A stretch of 16,979 nt of DNA from Pseudomonadota bacterium (GTDB lineage: Bacteria; Pseudomonadota; Gammaproteobacteria; Xanthomonadales; Xanthomonadaceae): NCBI GenBank assembly GCA_023423235.1, contig JAFAFY010000073.1, positions 1 to 16,979 of the forward strand, read 5' to 3'. The notes below the pieces were generated by a model. It saw only the letters and a program-made list of their open reading frames with translations. It did no database searches and had not been told where the DNA came from. Position 1 is the first letter of the stretch. Every line of letters starts with the position of its first letter. The translations under genes and the position numbers were made by a program. Positions 7,957 to 14,254 of this stretch are shown here, one piece after another.

Positions 7957-8557
7957 GGCGGCGGCTGCGCAGGCGCGCACCGCGGCGGCGGTCGACCCGG
8001 ACTGGATCCTGGCCCGGCTGGGCCGGCCGCCGCCGGCCGCGACGGACTTCGTCGAGCTGCGGGTGTCCTCGATGCTCAAGCAGCCGCTGCAACTGGCCGG
8101 CGAGTACCGCCGCCCGGACGCCGACACCCTGGTGCGCGAGGTGCGCGCGCCCTATGCCGAGACCACGACGATCCGCGCCGGCCAGGCCACGCTGGCGCGC
8201 GAAGGCCGTGCGCCGCGGACCTTCCCACTGTCGCGGGTGCCGGAGCTGGCGGTGCTGCAGGGCAGCTTCGGCGCGCTGCTGGCCGGCGACCGCGCGCAGC
8301 TGGAACAGCACTACGCGCTGCAGGCCGAAGGTGCTGCCGGCAGTTGGACAATGACGCTGACCCCGAAGGACGCGCGCAGCGCCGCGCGCCTGCGCGAGAT
8401 CGTGCTGCGCGGTGCCGGCGACGAGCTGCGCTGCATCGAGACCCGGCCGCGCCAGGGCCAGCCGCAGCCGACGCTGCTGGGCAGCGCGGCCAGCGGCGCG
8501 GCCACGTTCGCATCGCTCGACGAGGCGCTGCGCGCCTGCCGCGACAGCGCGTCCTGA
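7850..8557 (+). CDS. LolA-like periplasmic carrier protein
   Basis: Secreted protein of 235 residues resembling the LolA-related proteins of aryl-polyene clusters. It probably carries the lipidated pigment across the periplasm, as LolA carries lipoproteins. After a basic start (RPRH) comes a signal peptide core, LLLACCLAMLPTW, with likely cleavage after TGAQA near residue 33. The mature part starts with a weakly conserved Ala-rich stretch and then VDPDWILARLGRP. It shows the LolA-type alternation of strands (FVELRVSSMLKQPLQLAGEY) and a conserved-looking LSRVPELAVLQGSF. The ATG at 7850 is the only start that keeps the signal peptide, which forces a 107-nt overlap with the acyltransferase. LLAC resembles a lipobox, but the hydrophobic part before it is too short for a lipoprotein. 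Confidence 0.78.
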   Translation: MTSGHPIPGATPRPRHLLLACCLAMLPTWTGAQAPEAAAAQARTAAAVDPDWILARLGRPPPAATDFVELRVSSMLKQPLQLAGEYRRPDADTLVREVRAPYAETTTIRAGQATLAREGRAPRTFPLSRVPELAVLQGSFGALLAGDRAQLEQHYALQAEGAAGSWTMTLTPKDARSAARLREIVLRGAGDELRCIETRPRQGQPQPTLLGSAASGAATFASLDEALRACRDSAS

Positions 8558-10941
8558 TGGCCGGCGGCCCGTCGCGTCCCGGCGTGCGCCTTGCGCTGGC
8601 GCTCGCCTGGCTGCTGCTGGTGCTGGCCGCGGGCTGGCTGGCCGGCCGGCAACTGGAATTCACCGGCGACCTGCGCCGGTTCCTGCCCGATGCGCGCACG
8701 CCCGAGCAGAAGCTGCTGATCGACGAACTCGGCGAAGGTCCGGGCTCGCGATTGCTGTTGCTGGCCCTGTCGGGCGATGCGCCGGAAACGCTGGCCGCGC
8801 AATCGCAGGCGCTGCGCCAGGCGCTGGCCGCCGATCCGCGCTTCACCGTGGTCGCCAACGGCGCCGATGCCGGCCTGGACTCCTTCCCGCCGGCGCTGCT
8901 GCCCTACCGCTACCTGCTCTCGCCCACGCTCGACAGCCAGCCGCTGGATGCGGATTTCCTGCGCGACGAACTCGATGCCCGGCTGCAGGATCTGGGCTCG
9001 CCGGCGGCCGGCCTGATCGAGCCGCTGCTGCCGTCCGACCCGACCCTGGAGACGCTGAAGCTGGCCGAACACTGGGCACCGGCCGCCGCGCCCGAGCGCC
9101 TGCACGAGGTCTGGTTCGACCGCGCCGGCGCGCAGGCACTGCTGCTGGTGGAAACCCGCGCCGCCGGGTTCGACCCCACTGGCCAGTCCGATGCGGTCGC
9201 GGCGATCGACGCGGCCTTCGCCGGCATCCGCGGCGACGGGCCGGCGCGCCTGGAGATGACCGGCCCCGGCGCGTTCTCGGTCGAGATCGGCGGCCGCACC
9301 GAGCGCGAGGCGCGCACCATCGGCATCGTCGATACCGTCGGCCTGGTGCTGCTGCTGCTCATCGCCTACCGCAACTGGAAGATCCCGCTGCTGGGCGTGC
9401 TGCCGCTGGCCACCGCCGGCGTCGCCGGGCTGGCCGCGGTGGCGCTGCTGTTCCCCGGCGGCGTGCACGGCATCACCATCGCCTTCGGGTTCACCCTGAT
9501 CGGCGTGGTCCAGGACTATCCGATCCACTTCTTCAGCCACCAGCGCGCCGGACTGTCGCCGCGCGAGAACGTGCGCGCGCTGTGGCCGGCGCTGTCGACC
9601 GGCGTCATCGCCACCTGCATCGCCTACGCCACGTTCCTGTTCTCCGGCGTCGATGGCCTGCGCCAGCTGGCTGTGTTCACCGTGGCCGCGCTTGCGGTCG
9701 CAGCGCTGAGCACGCGCTTCCTGCTGCCCGGGCTGGTCGATCCGGCGCCGCCGGACCTGGCCGCCTCGCCCCGGCTGCAGCGCCTGTGGCAGCGGATCGA
9801 GGCGCTGCCGCGGCCGAAGTGGTCGCTGGCGCTGCTGGCGGCCGCGGCGCTCGCCGCGATCGCCTTCAGCCCGGCTGCGTTCTGGCAGAACGACCTGTCG
9901 AAACTGACCCCGGTGCCGGACGATGCGATGGCCCGCGACACCGCACTGCGCGCCGAGCTCGGCGCCCCGGACGTGCGCTACGTGCTGGTGGCGCAGGGCG
10001 ACGACGCCGACGCGGTGCTGGCCGCCACCGCGGCGCTGCGGCCCACGCTCGATGCCCTGGTTGCCGGCGGCGCGCTCGACGGCTACGACATGGCCGCACG
10101 CTACCTGCCGCCGGCGGACGTGCAGCGCGCCCGCCAAGCCGCATTGCCGGATGCCGCGACCCTGCGCGGCACGCTTGCCGCGGTACTGGCGGATTCGCCG
10201 TTCCATGCCGATGCCTTCGCGCCGTTCCTGGGGGATGTCGAACGTGCCCGCACGGCGCCGCCGCTGACCCGCGCGATGCTGGACGGCACGCCGCTGGATT
10301 CCGCGGTCTCGGGCCTGCTGCTGGAGCGCGACGGCCACGCCAGCGCGCTGGTCTCGCTGAGCGGTCTCGACGATCCGGCCGACGTCGCCGCGCTGGCCAC
10401 GGCGGCGTCGACGCCGCAGGTCGAACTGCGGTTGCTGGACATGAAGCAGGCCTCGGAATCGCTGGTGGCCGAGTACCGTGGCCGCGTGCTGTGGGCGATG
10501 GCCGCGGCGCTGCTGCTGCTGGTGGCCACGGTGTGGCTGGCGCTGCGTTCGCCCTCGCGCGCCTGGCGCGTGCTGCTGCCCACGCTGCTGTCGCTGCTGC
10601 TGGTGGTGGCGGTGCTGCGGCTGTGCGGGGTCGAGCTGACCCTGTTCCACCTGGTCGCGCTGATCCTCGCTGCCGGCCTTGGGCTGGACTACGCGCTGTT
10701 CTTCGAGCATGCGGGCGAGGACCGCGCCGACCAGGTGCGCACCCTGCATGCGGTGCTGGTGTGCAGCCTGATGACGCTGCTGGTGTTCAGCCTGCTGGCG
10801 TGGTCGTCGATCCCGGTGCTGCGTGCGATCGGCAGCACCGTCGCGCTCGGCGTGGTGTGCAATTTCGTGCTGTCGCTGCTGGTCGCACGCCACCGCGCGG
10901 CGATCGACGACGCACGGCGCATGGAGGAAGCGGGCGCATGA
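8557..10941 (+). CDS. MMPL/RND-superfamily exporter (COG4258), pigment exporter candidate
   Basis: Large inner-membrane exporter of 794 residues. Topology follows the RND two-fold plan. There is one helix at about residues 11-29, then a first periplasmic domain of about 220 residues. A helix cluster from about 254 to 405 includes GITIAFGFTLIGVVQDYPIHF, with the polar and charged residues expected of the proton relay. One helix near 421-440 precedes a second periplasmic domain. The final cluster, about 643-785, includes AAGLGLDYALFF, which matches the first cluster's VVQDYPIHFF. In Xanthomonas a homologous predicted exporter is required for outer-membrane localisation of xanthomonadin. Its ATG shares one base with the LolA-like stop (TGATG) and its stop overlaps the next ATG, so it is tightly co-translated. 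Confidence 0.9.
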   Translation: MAGGPSRPGVRLALALAWLLLVLAAGWLAGRQLEFTGDLRRFLPDARTPEQKLLIDELGEGPGSRLLLLALSGDAPETLAAQSQALRQALAADPRFTVVANGADAGLDSFPPALLPYRYLLSPTLDSQPLDADFLRDELDARLQDLGSPAAGLIEPLLPSDPTLETLKLAEHWAPAAAPERLHEVWFDRAGAQALLLVETRAAGFDPTGQSDAVAAIDAAFAGIRGDGPARLEMTGPGAFSVEIGGRTEREARTIGIVDTVGLVLLLLIAYRNWKIPLLGVLPLATAGVAGLAAVALLFPGGVHGITIAFGFTLIGVVQDYPIHFFSHQRAGLSPRENVRALWPALSTGVIATCIAYATFLFSGVDGLRQLAVFTVAALAVAALSTRFLLPGLVDPAPPDLAASPRLQRLWQRIEALPRPKWSLALLAAAALAAIAFSPAAFWQNDLSKLTPVPDDAMARDTALRAELGAPDVRYVLVAQGDDADAVLAATAALRPTLDALVAGGALDGYDMAARYLPPADVQRARQAALPDAATLRGTLAAVLADSPFHADAFAPFLGDVERARTAPPLTRAMLDGTPLDSAVSGLLLERDGHASALVSLSGLDDPADVAALATAASTPQVELRLLDMKQASESLVAEYRGRVLWAMAAALLLLVATVWLALRSPSRAWRVLLPTLLSLLLVVAVLRLCGVELTLFHLVALILAAGLGLDYALFFEHAGEDRADQVRTLHAVLVCSLMTLLVFSLLAWSSIPVLRAIGSTVALGVVCNFVLSLLVARHRAAIDDARRMEEAGA

Positions 10942-11417
10942 GTGACCAGGAAAACGACGGCATGCCGGGGCCTGCGGGCCAGATCGACCGCGCCGCGCTG
11001 CTGGCGATGATCCCGCACCAGGATGCGATGTGCCTGTGGGATGCGGTGACCGGCTGGGACGCGCGCAGCGTGCGCCTGCGCAGCGCCAGCCATCGCGACC
11101 CGGCCCATCCGCTGCGCAGCGATGGCCGCCTGCGCGCGCTGCACCTGTGCGAGTACGGCGCCCAGGCGATGGCCGTGCACGGCGGCCTGCGCGCGCGTGC
11201 GTCCGGTGGCGCGGTGCGCTCCGGCATGCTGGTGGCGCTGCGTGGCGTGCAGCTGCATGTCGCGCGCATCGACGACCTTGCCGGGGATCTGCAGTGCGAG
11301 GCCGAGGTGCTGGTCGAATCCGAGGCCAGCCAGCAGTACGCGTTCCGCATCGCATGCGATGGCCTGCTGCTGGCGGAAGGCCGCGCGGCGGTGATGCTGG
11401 GCCCGCCGGACGCGTGA
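10938..11417 (+). CDS. ApeP-like hotdog 3-hydroxyacyl-ACP dehydratase
   Basis: Second hotdog-fold dehydratase, 159 residues, of the type usually paired with the FabA/FabZ-like one in aryl-polyene clusters. The likely catalytic pair is His27 in MIPHQDAMCLWD and Glu72 in LCEYGAQAMAVHGG, the latter on the long hotdog helix. VALRGVQLH and the C-terminal EGRAAVMLG are typical strands. In other aryl-polyene systems two such subunits form a heterodimer and dehydrate together; that is inferred here from the pairing. The start overlaps the MMPL stop as ATGA. It ends the plus-strand operon, 40 bp before the end of a convergent gene. Confidence 0.85.
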   Translation: MSDQENDGMPGPAGQIDRAALLAMIPHQDAMCLWDAVTGWDARSVRLRSASHRDPAHPLRSDGRLRALHLCEYGAQAMAVHGGLRARASGGAVRSGMLVALRGVQLHVARIDDLAGDLQCEAEVLVESEASQQYAFRIACDGLLLAEGRAAVMLGPPDA

Positions 11418-11457
11418 TTCGCGGTGCGCGCCGGCGTACTGGTGCGCAGACCGGGCG

Positions 11458-11883
11458 TCAGCCGCGGGTGCGGCGGTACTCGGCCACGGTCTGCGCCGCG
11501 CTGGGGTTGGACATCGCCATGCCGTTGACGAACACCGTCGGCGCGCCGCGCCGGAACACCTCGACCGCGCGGTCGATGCCGGCGCGCTGCTCGGCGCTGG
11601 GATTGTCGACCTCGAACGAGAAGCCGGTGCCGCGCGCGACCGGTACGCCCGCGCTGGCCAGCGCGGCGACCAGCGCCTCGGTGCGCTGCGCCTGCTCGGA
11701 CGGACAGTTGGCCGGTGCCAGCACCAGCACCACGTTGCGCTTCGCGCCGCTGGGCATCTCCACCGGCACGAAACCGTTCGGGCCTGCGGACGCGGCGAAG
11801 GCCTGCTCGGCCTCGCGTCCCTGCCACCATTTGTAGCCACCGAACAGCACCGCGACCAGCAACAGCAGTTTGAGCAGGCGCAA
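11458..11883 (-). CDS. membrane-anchored thioredoxin-fold-like protein with a single cysteine
   Basis: Product of 141 residues. An N-terminal helix (about residues 2-15, RLLKLLLLVAVLFGG) followed by YKWWQGR is a membrane anchor or uncleaved signal. The rest reads as a small thioredoxin-like domain: a strand (NVVLVLA), then ANCPSEQ with the only cysteine (C60), then a helix, and later GAPTVFVNG, the usual cis-proline and strand of glutaredoxin-like proteins. It lacks CXXC, so a normal dithiol exchange role is unlikely. No ATG fits; the TTG at 11883 has GGGGAGA about 7 nt upstream. It is convergent with the pigment operon and divergent from the ketoreductase, so it is probably not a pathway gene. 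Family membership is tentative. Confidence 0.6.
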   Translation of the reverse strand: MRLLKLLLLVAVLFGGYKWWQGREAEQAFAASAGPNGFVPVEMPSGAKRNVVLVLAPANCPSEQAQRTEALVAALASAGVPVARGTGFSFEVDNPSAEQRAGIDRAVEVFRRGAPTVFVNGMAMSNPSAAQTVAEYRRTRG

Positions 11884-12200
11884 GACGATTCTCCCCGGAT
11901 GATGCCGTGACGTGGTTGCGGGCACAGCGCATGTCGTTCCCTGCGCGCGCCTTGACCGGACCAACCCATCGGGCGTCGTTCCCGGTGTACGCAAGCAGGA
12001 TGCCCAGGCGGCGTGCCGGTCGTATTTCCCCGCCGGCATCATGCCCAATCCGCGGCGACAAGTCAGCGGGCTGGCGCGTGCGCGCGGCGTAGCAAGCGGC
12101 GCGGGGCAAACGCGGGCTGCGTTTCGGCCGCGGTCATGGCCGATCCGCCAATGCCCGGTGCTGGCGCGCCCCGGATTGCCGCGCCCGATACAATCGCGCC
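11884..12200. other. 317-bp divergent intergenic region, no gene seen
   Basis: Lies between the thioredoxin-fold gene (minus) and the ketoreductase (plus). It holds the ribosome-binding site GGGGAGA for the minus gene next to 11883. TTGACC (11952-11957) is a good -35-like hexamer on the plus strand, but no matching -10 follows. A -10-like TACAAT lies at its right end. Open frames cross it on both strands, but they look like GC-rich noise, with many Arg, Ala and Pro and no family pattern. Confidence 0.5.
12189..12194 (+). promoter_or_regulatory. -10 element TACAAT directly before the ketoreductase start
   Basis: TACAAT matches five of six -10 consensus bases and is exactly 6 nt from the A of the ATG at 12201, the normal distance from -10 to a transcription start. 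There is no Shine-Dalgarno sequence. The simplest reading is a leaderless mRNA beginning at the ATG. A good -35 is not visible at 16-18 bp. Confidence 0.5.
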
Positions 12201-12935
12201 ATGGACAACACAACGCGCAAGCGCGCCCTCGTCACCGGCGGTAGCGGCGACATCGGCGGTGCGATCTGCCGGCGGCTCGCCGGCGACGGGCTGCACGTGA
12301 TCGTGCATGCCAACGGCAACCTGCAACGCGCCCAGGGCGTGGTCGATGCCATCGCCGCCGCCGGCGGCAGCGCGCAGGCAGTCGCTTTCGACGTCGCCGA
12401 CGCTGCGGCGACGCGGACGGCGCTCGAGGCGTTGCTCGCCGACGGTGCGATCCAGGTTGTGGTCAACAACGCCGGCATCCACGACGACGCGCCGATGGCC
12501 GGCATGTCCGAGGCGCAATGGACGCGGGTCATCGACGTGTCGCTGCACGGTTTTTTCCACGTCACCCAGCCGCTGCTGCTGCCGATGGCGCGCAAGCGCT
12601 GGGGCCGCATCGTCAGTGTTTCGTCGGTGGCGGCGGTGACCGGCAACCGTGGCCAGAGCAACTACGCCGCGGCCAAGGCCGGCCTGCACGGGGCGACGAA
12701 ATCGCTGGCGCGCGAGATGGCCTCGCGCGGTATCAGCGTCAACGTGGTCGCCCCCGGCGTGATCGCCGGCAGCATGGCCGATGATGCGTTCCCGGCCGAG
12801 ATGGTCAAGCAGATCGTGCCGGCGGCGCGCCCCGGCACCCCGGACGAGGTCGCCGCGCTGGTCGGTTTCCTGTGCTCGGACGCGGCGGGCTACATCAACG
12901 GCCAGGTGATCGGCATCAACGGCGGCATGGCCTGA
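12201..12935 (+). CDS. FabG-like 3-oxoacyl-ACP reductase (short-chain dehydrogenase)
   Basis: NADPH-dependent ketoreductase of the classical SDR family, 244 residues, cytoplasmic. All motifs are intact: TGGSGDIG (12-19) for the cofactor; NNAG (89-92); catalytic Ser142, Tyr155 and Lys159 in the normal S-x12-Y-x3-K spacing; VVAPGVIAG; and a C-terminal YINGQVIGINGG typical of FabG. In the pigment pathway it would reduce 3-oxo-polyenyl-ACP before dehydration. It resembles the ketoreductases of aryl-polyene clusters more than housekeeping FabG because of context, but a general fatty-acid or other SDR role is not excluded. It stands apart from the operon, has its own promoter-like element, and is followed by unrelated genes rather than a ketosynthase. 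Confidence 0.88.
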   Translation: MDNTTRKRALVTGGSGDIGGAICRRLAGDGLHVIVHANGNLQRAQGVVDAIAAAGGSAQAVAFDVADAAATRTALEALLADGAIQVVVNNAGIHDDAPMAGMSEAQWTRVIDVSLHGFFHVTQPLLLPMARKRWGRIVSVSSVAAVTGNRGQSNYAAAKAGLHGATKSLAREMASRGISVNVVAPGVIAGSMADDAFPAEMVKQIVPAARPGTPDEVAALVGFLCSDAAGYINGQVIGINGGMA

Positions 12936-12950
12936 GCGCGCGACGCGCGC
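12936..12950 (+). terminator. GC-only hairpin right after the ketoreductase stop
   Basis: GCGCGCG and CGCGCGC flank a single A directly after the TGA stop, able to fold into a short GC stem. There is no T tract afterwards, so if it ends transcription it is not a classical intrinsic terminator. It may also be chance in GC-rich DNA. Confidence 0.25.
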
Positions 12951-12997
12951 CAGAGGGAGTGATCCCATCCGTCGTTCACACATTCCGCAGCAATGAC

Positions 12998-13019
12998 GAT
13001 GCCGGCAGGCGCCGGCATC
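12998..13019. repeat. intergenic palindrome, REP-like hairpin
   Basis: GATGCCGG and CCGGCATC form a perfect 8-bp stem around the loop CAGGCG, preceded by AATGAC and followed by CAGACC. The layout resembles the short palindromic intergenic repeats common in xanthomonads and pseudomonads (arm, short GC loop, arm, then ATCCAG). Only one copy is visible here, so the repeat status is inferred. Confidence 0.45.
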
Positions 13020-13038
13020 CAGACCACGGAGAGGACGC

Positions 13039-13527
13039 ATGCGATATCAGCTGTTGCTGGGTGGCCTGCTGGCCCTGACGCTGCTGCCGGCGGCAGCGGA
13101 CGACAGGATCCGCCTGGTGGTGCCGATTCCGGTCGCGGCGGGCGCCGACATCGACCCCGAGATCATCGACCATTGCGGCGTGCCGGCCGAATTCGCCCGG
13201 CGCCTGACCCGCGAGCTGCGCAAGGTCGCGGTGCCGGTGGAGGCGCCGCTCGCGGACATGCACGGGCGCGTGCTGCAGGTGGAGATCGTCGATGCCCTGT
13301 GGGGCGGCAACTGGTTCATCGAACACAACCAGACCCTGCGCGTGCGCGGCGTGCTGAGCCGCGACGGCGTGCACGAGGCCGCGTTCGACGGCGTGATGGT
13401 GACCCGCGGCGGCGGCCTGAGCAGCGGCTGCTACCAGATGAATTCGAACTTCGGCGCGATGACCTGGTACATCAAGCGCTGGCTGCGCAATCCGGTCGAC
13501 GGTGCGCGGATCGGCATGGGCGGGTGA
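13039..13527 (+). CDS. secreted protein of unknown function
   Basis: Product of 162 residues, not recognised. Residues 1-20 are a clear signal peptide (MRYQLLLGGLLALTLLPAAA) with cleavage before DD. The mature protein of about 142 residues has mixed strands, two cysteines (C46 in IDHCGVP and C131 in SSGCYQM) that could form a disulfide in the periplasm, and a conserved-looking stretch, DALWGGNWFIEHNQTLRVRG. The segment VLSRDGVHEAAFDG resembles beta-hairpin repeats of small envelope proteins. The ATG is preceded by GGAGAGG at good spacing. It is 103 bp after the ketoreductase and 110 bp before a lipoprotein gene in the same direction; no functional link to pigment synthesis is apparent. Confidence 0.75.
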   Translation: MRYQLLLGGLLALTLLPAAADDRIRLVVPIPVAAGADIDPEIIDHCGVPAEFARRLTRELRKVAVPVEAPLADMHGRVLQVEIVDALWGGNWFIEHNQTLRVRGVLSRDGVHEAAFDGVMVTRGGGLSSGCYQMNSNFGAMTWYIKRWLRNPVDGARIGMGG

Positions 13528-13586
13528 CGCCCGTCTGCAACCGCTGGATTGCCCGCGGCACATCCACGCCGGCTTCAGGTCGCCGG

Positions 13587-13630
13587 TACCATGATCGGTG
13601 CAGCGCCCGGCCGGGCGCCCCGTCCGAGGA
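13587..13630 (+). promoter_or_regulatory. leader of the lipoprotein gene: -10-like box, 16-bp palindrome, RBS
   Basis: TACCAT (13587-13592) may be a -10. A perfect 16-bp palindrome follows at 13603-13618 (GCGCCCGG then CCGGGCGC). As RNA it could fold as a 6-bp stem with a GGCC loop. The ribosome-binding site GAGGA (13626-13630) lies 7 nt before the ATG. The palindrome could be a leader hairpin or a dimeric-protein site; no evidence separates these. Confidence 0.35.
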
Positions 13631-13637
13631 CACGCCC

Positions 13638-14120
13638 ATGCGTCGCTTCCGTCTGCTGTTCCTGTTGCTGCTGGCGCCGGTGGTGGTCGGCTGCGCCAGC
13701 TCCCATGTGCTGACCGGCACCCCACGCGCGCCGATCGACCCCGCGCAGGTGCGCATCTACCACGGCCCGCCGCCGGGCCATTACGAGGAGATCGCGATCC
13801 TCAACACCAGCAGCGGCGCGCTGACCTACGGCGAGCAGAACAAGGTCGATTCGGTGCTGTCGAAACTGCGCAACGAGGCCGCCAAGCTCGGCGCCAACGG
13901 CGTGCTGTTCCAGGGCACCGCCGACGGCTACGGTGGTGGCGGGGTCAGCGTCGGCGGCGGTATCGGCCGCGGCGGCGGACGAACCTTCACCTCCGGCGGC
14001 GTCGGCGTGGACATCAGCCCGCGGCAGAAGTACGCCAGCGGCGTCGCGATCTGGGTGCAGAACCCGCCGCCCGAGGGCAGCGTGCCCGAGGTGCCGGCGC
14101 CGGCCACGCCCGCGCGCTGA
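13638..14120 (+). CDS. outer-membrane lipoprotein, possibly RcsF/DUF4156-like fold
   Basis: Product of 160 residues with a lipoprotein signal: basic start MRRFR, a leucine-rich core, and lipobox VVGC (Cys19). Alanine at +2 points to transport to the outer membrane. The central domain (YEEIAILNTSS, then VLSKLRNEAAKLGANGVLFQG) has the helix and strand pattern of small envelope proteins such as RcsF or DUF4156, where 'A-x-x-LGAN-x-V' recurs; this is a resemblance, not a firm assignment. Next is a glycine-rich run (about residues 96-118) with repeated GGG, followed by VGVDISPRQKYASGVAIWV and a Pro-rich tail. The ATG has GAGGA upstream. It ends convergently with the antiporter gene. Confidence 0.72.
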   Translation: MRRFRLLFLLLLAPVVVGCASSHVLTGTPRAPIDPAQVRIYHGPPPGHYEEIAILNTSSGALTYGEQNKVDSVLSKLRNEAAKLGANGVLFQGTADGYGGGGVSVGGGIGRGGGRTFTSGGVGVDISPRQKYASGVAIWVQNPPPEGSVPEVPAPATPAR

Positions 14121-14164
14121 GCGTCAGCGACATCGCGCGCAACCGCGCCGCGCTCAGAAACCAG

Positions 14165-14195
14165 CGGGGCACCACGATGCTGTCGTGGCGCCCCG
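14165..14195. terminator. bidirectional hairpin terminator between convergent genes
   Basis: CGGGGC-A-CCACGA and TCGTGG-C-GCCCCG form a 13-position stem with one A/C mismatch around the loop TGCTG. It lies between the lipoprotein stop (14120) and the antiporter stop (14255), which converge. On the minus strand the stem is followed by CTGGTTTC, a short T run; on the plus strand GTTCGCATT follows. Placement and stem strength support a shared terminator. Confidence 0.65.
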
Positions 14196-14254
14196 TTCGC
14201 ATTCCGGGTTCGATGTTCCGGTTCGCACGCGGGCGGTCGTGTGTCGCCGCCGCC

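Noticed and set aside
8311..11355. Minus-strand open frame of 1014 codons opposite the MMPL exporter
   Set aside because: The plus strand encodes an intact exporter with proper helices and motifs. The antisense frame is a low-complexity Gln/Arg/His product of GC codon bias.
11418..11457. Terminator between the second dehydratase and the convergent thioredoxin-fold gene
   Set aside because: The 40-bp spacer is GC-rich with repeated GTGCGC, but the copies are direct, not inverted, and no stem with a T tract can be drawn.
11952..11980. TTGACC as a -35 for a plus-strand promoter
   Set aside because: No acceptable -10 lies 16-18 bp downstream, and the next gene starts more than 220 bp away.
12063..13040. 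Minus-strand open frame of 325 codons opposite the ketoreductase
   Set aside because: The SDR on the plus strand has every catalytic motif in register; the reverse frame shows only biased composition.
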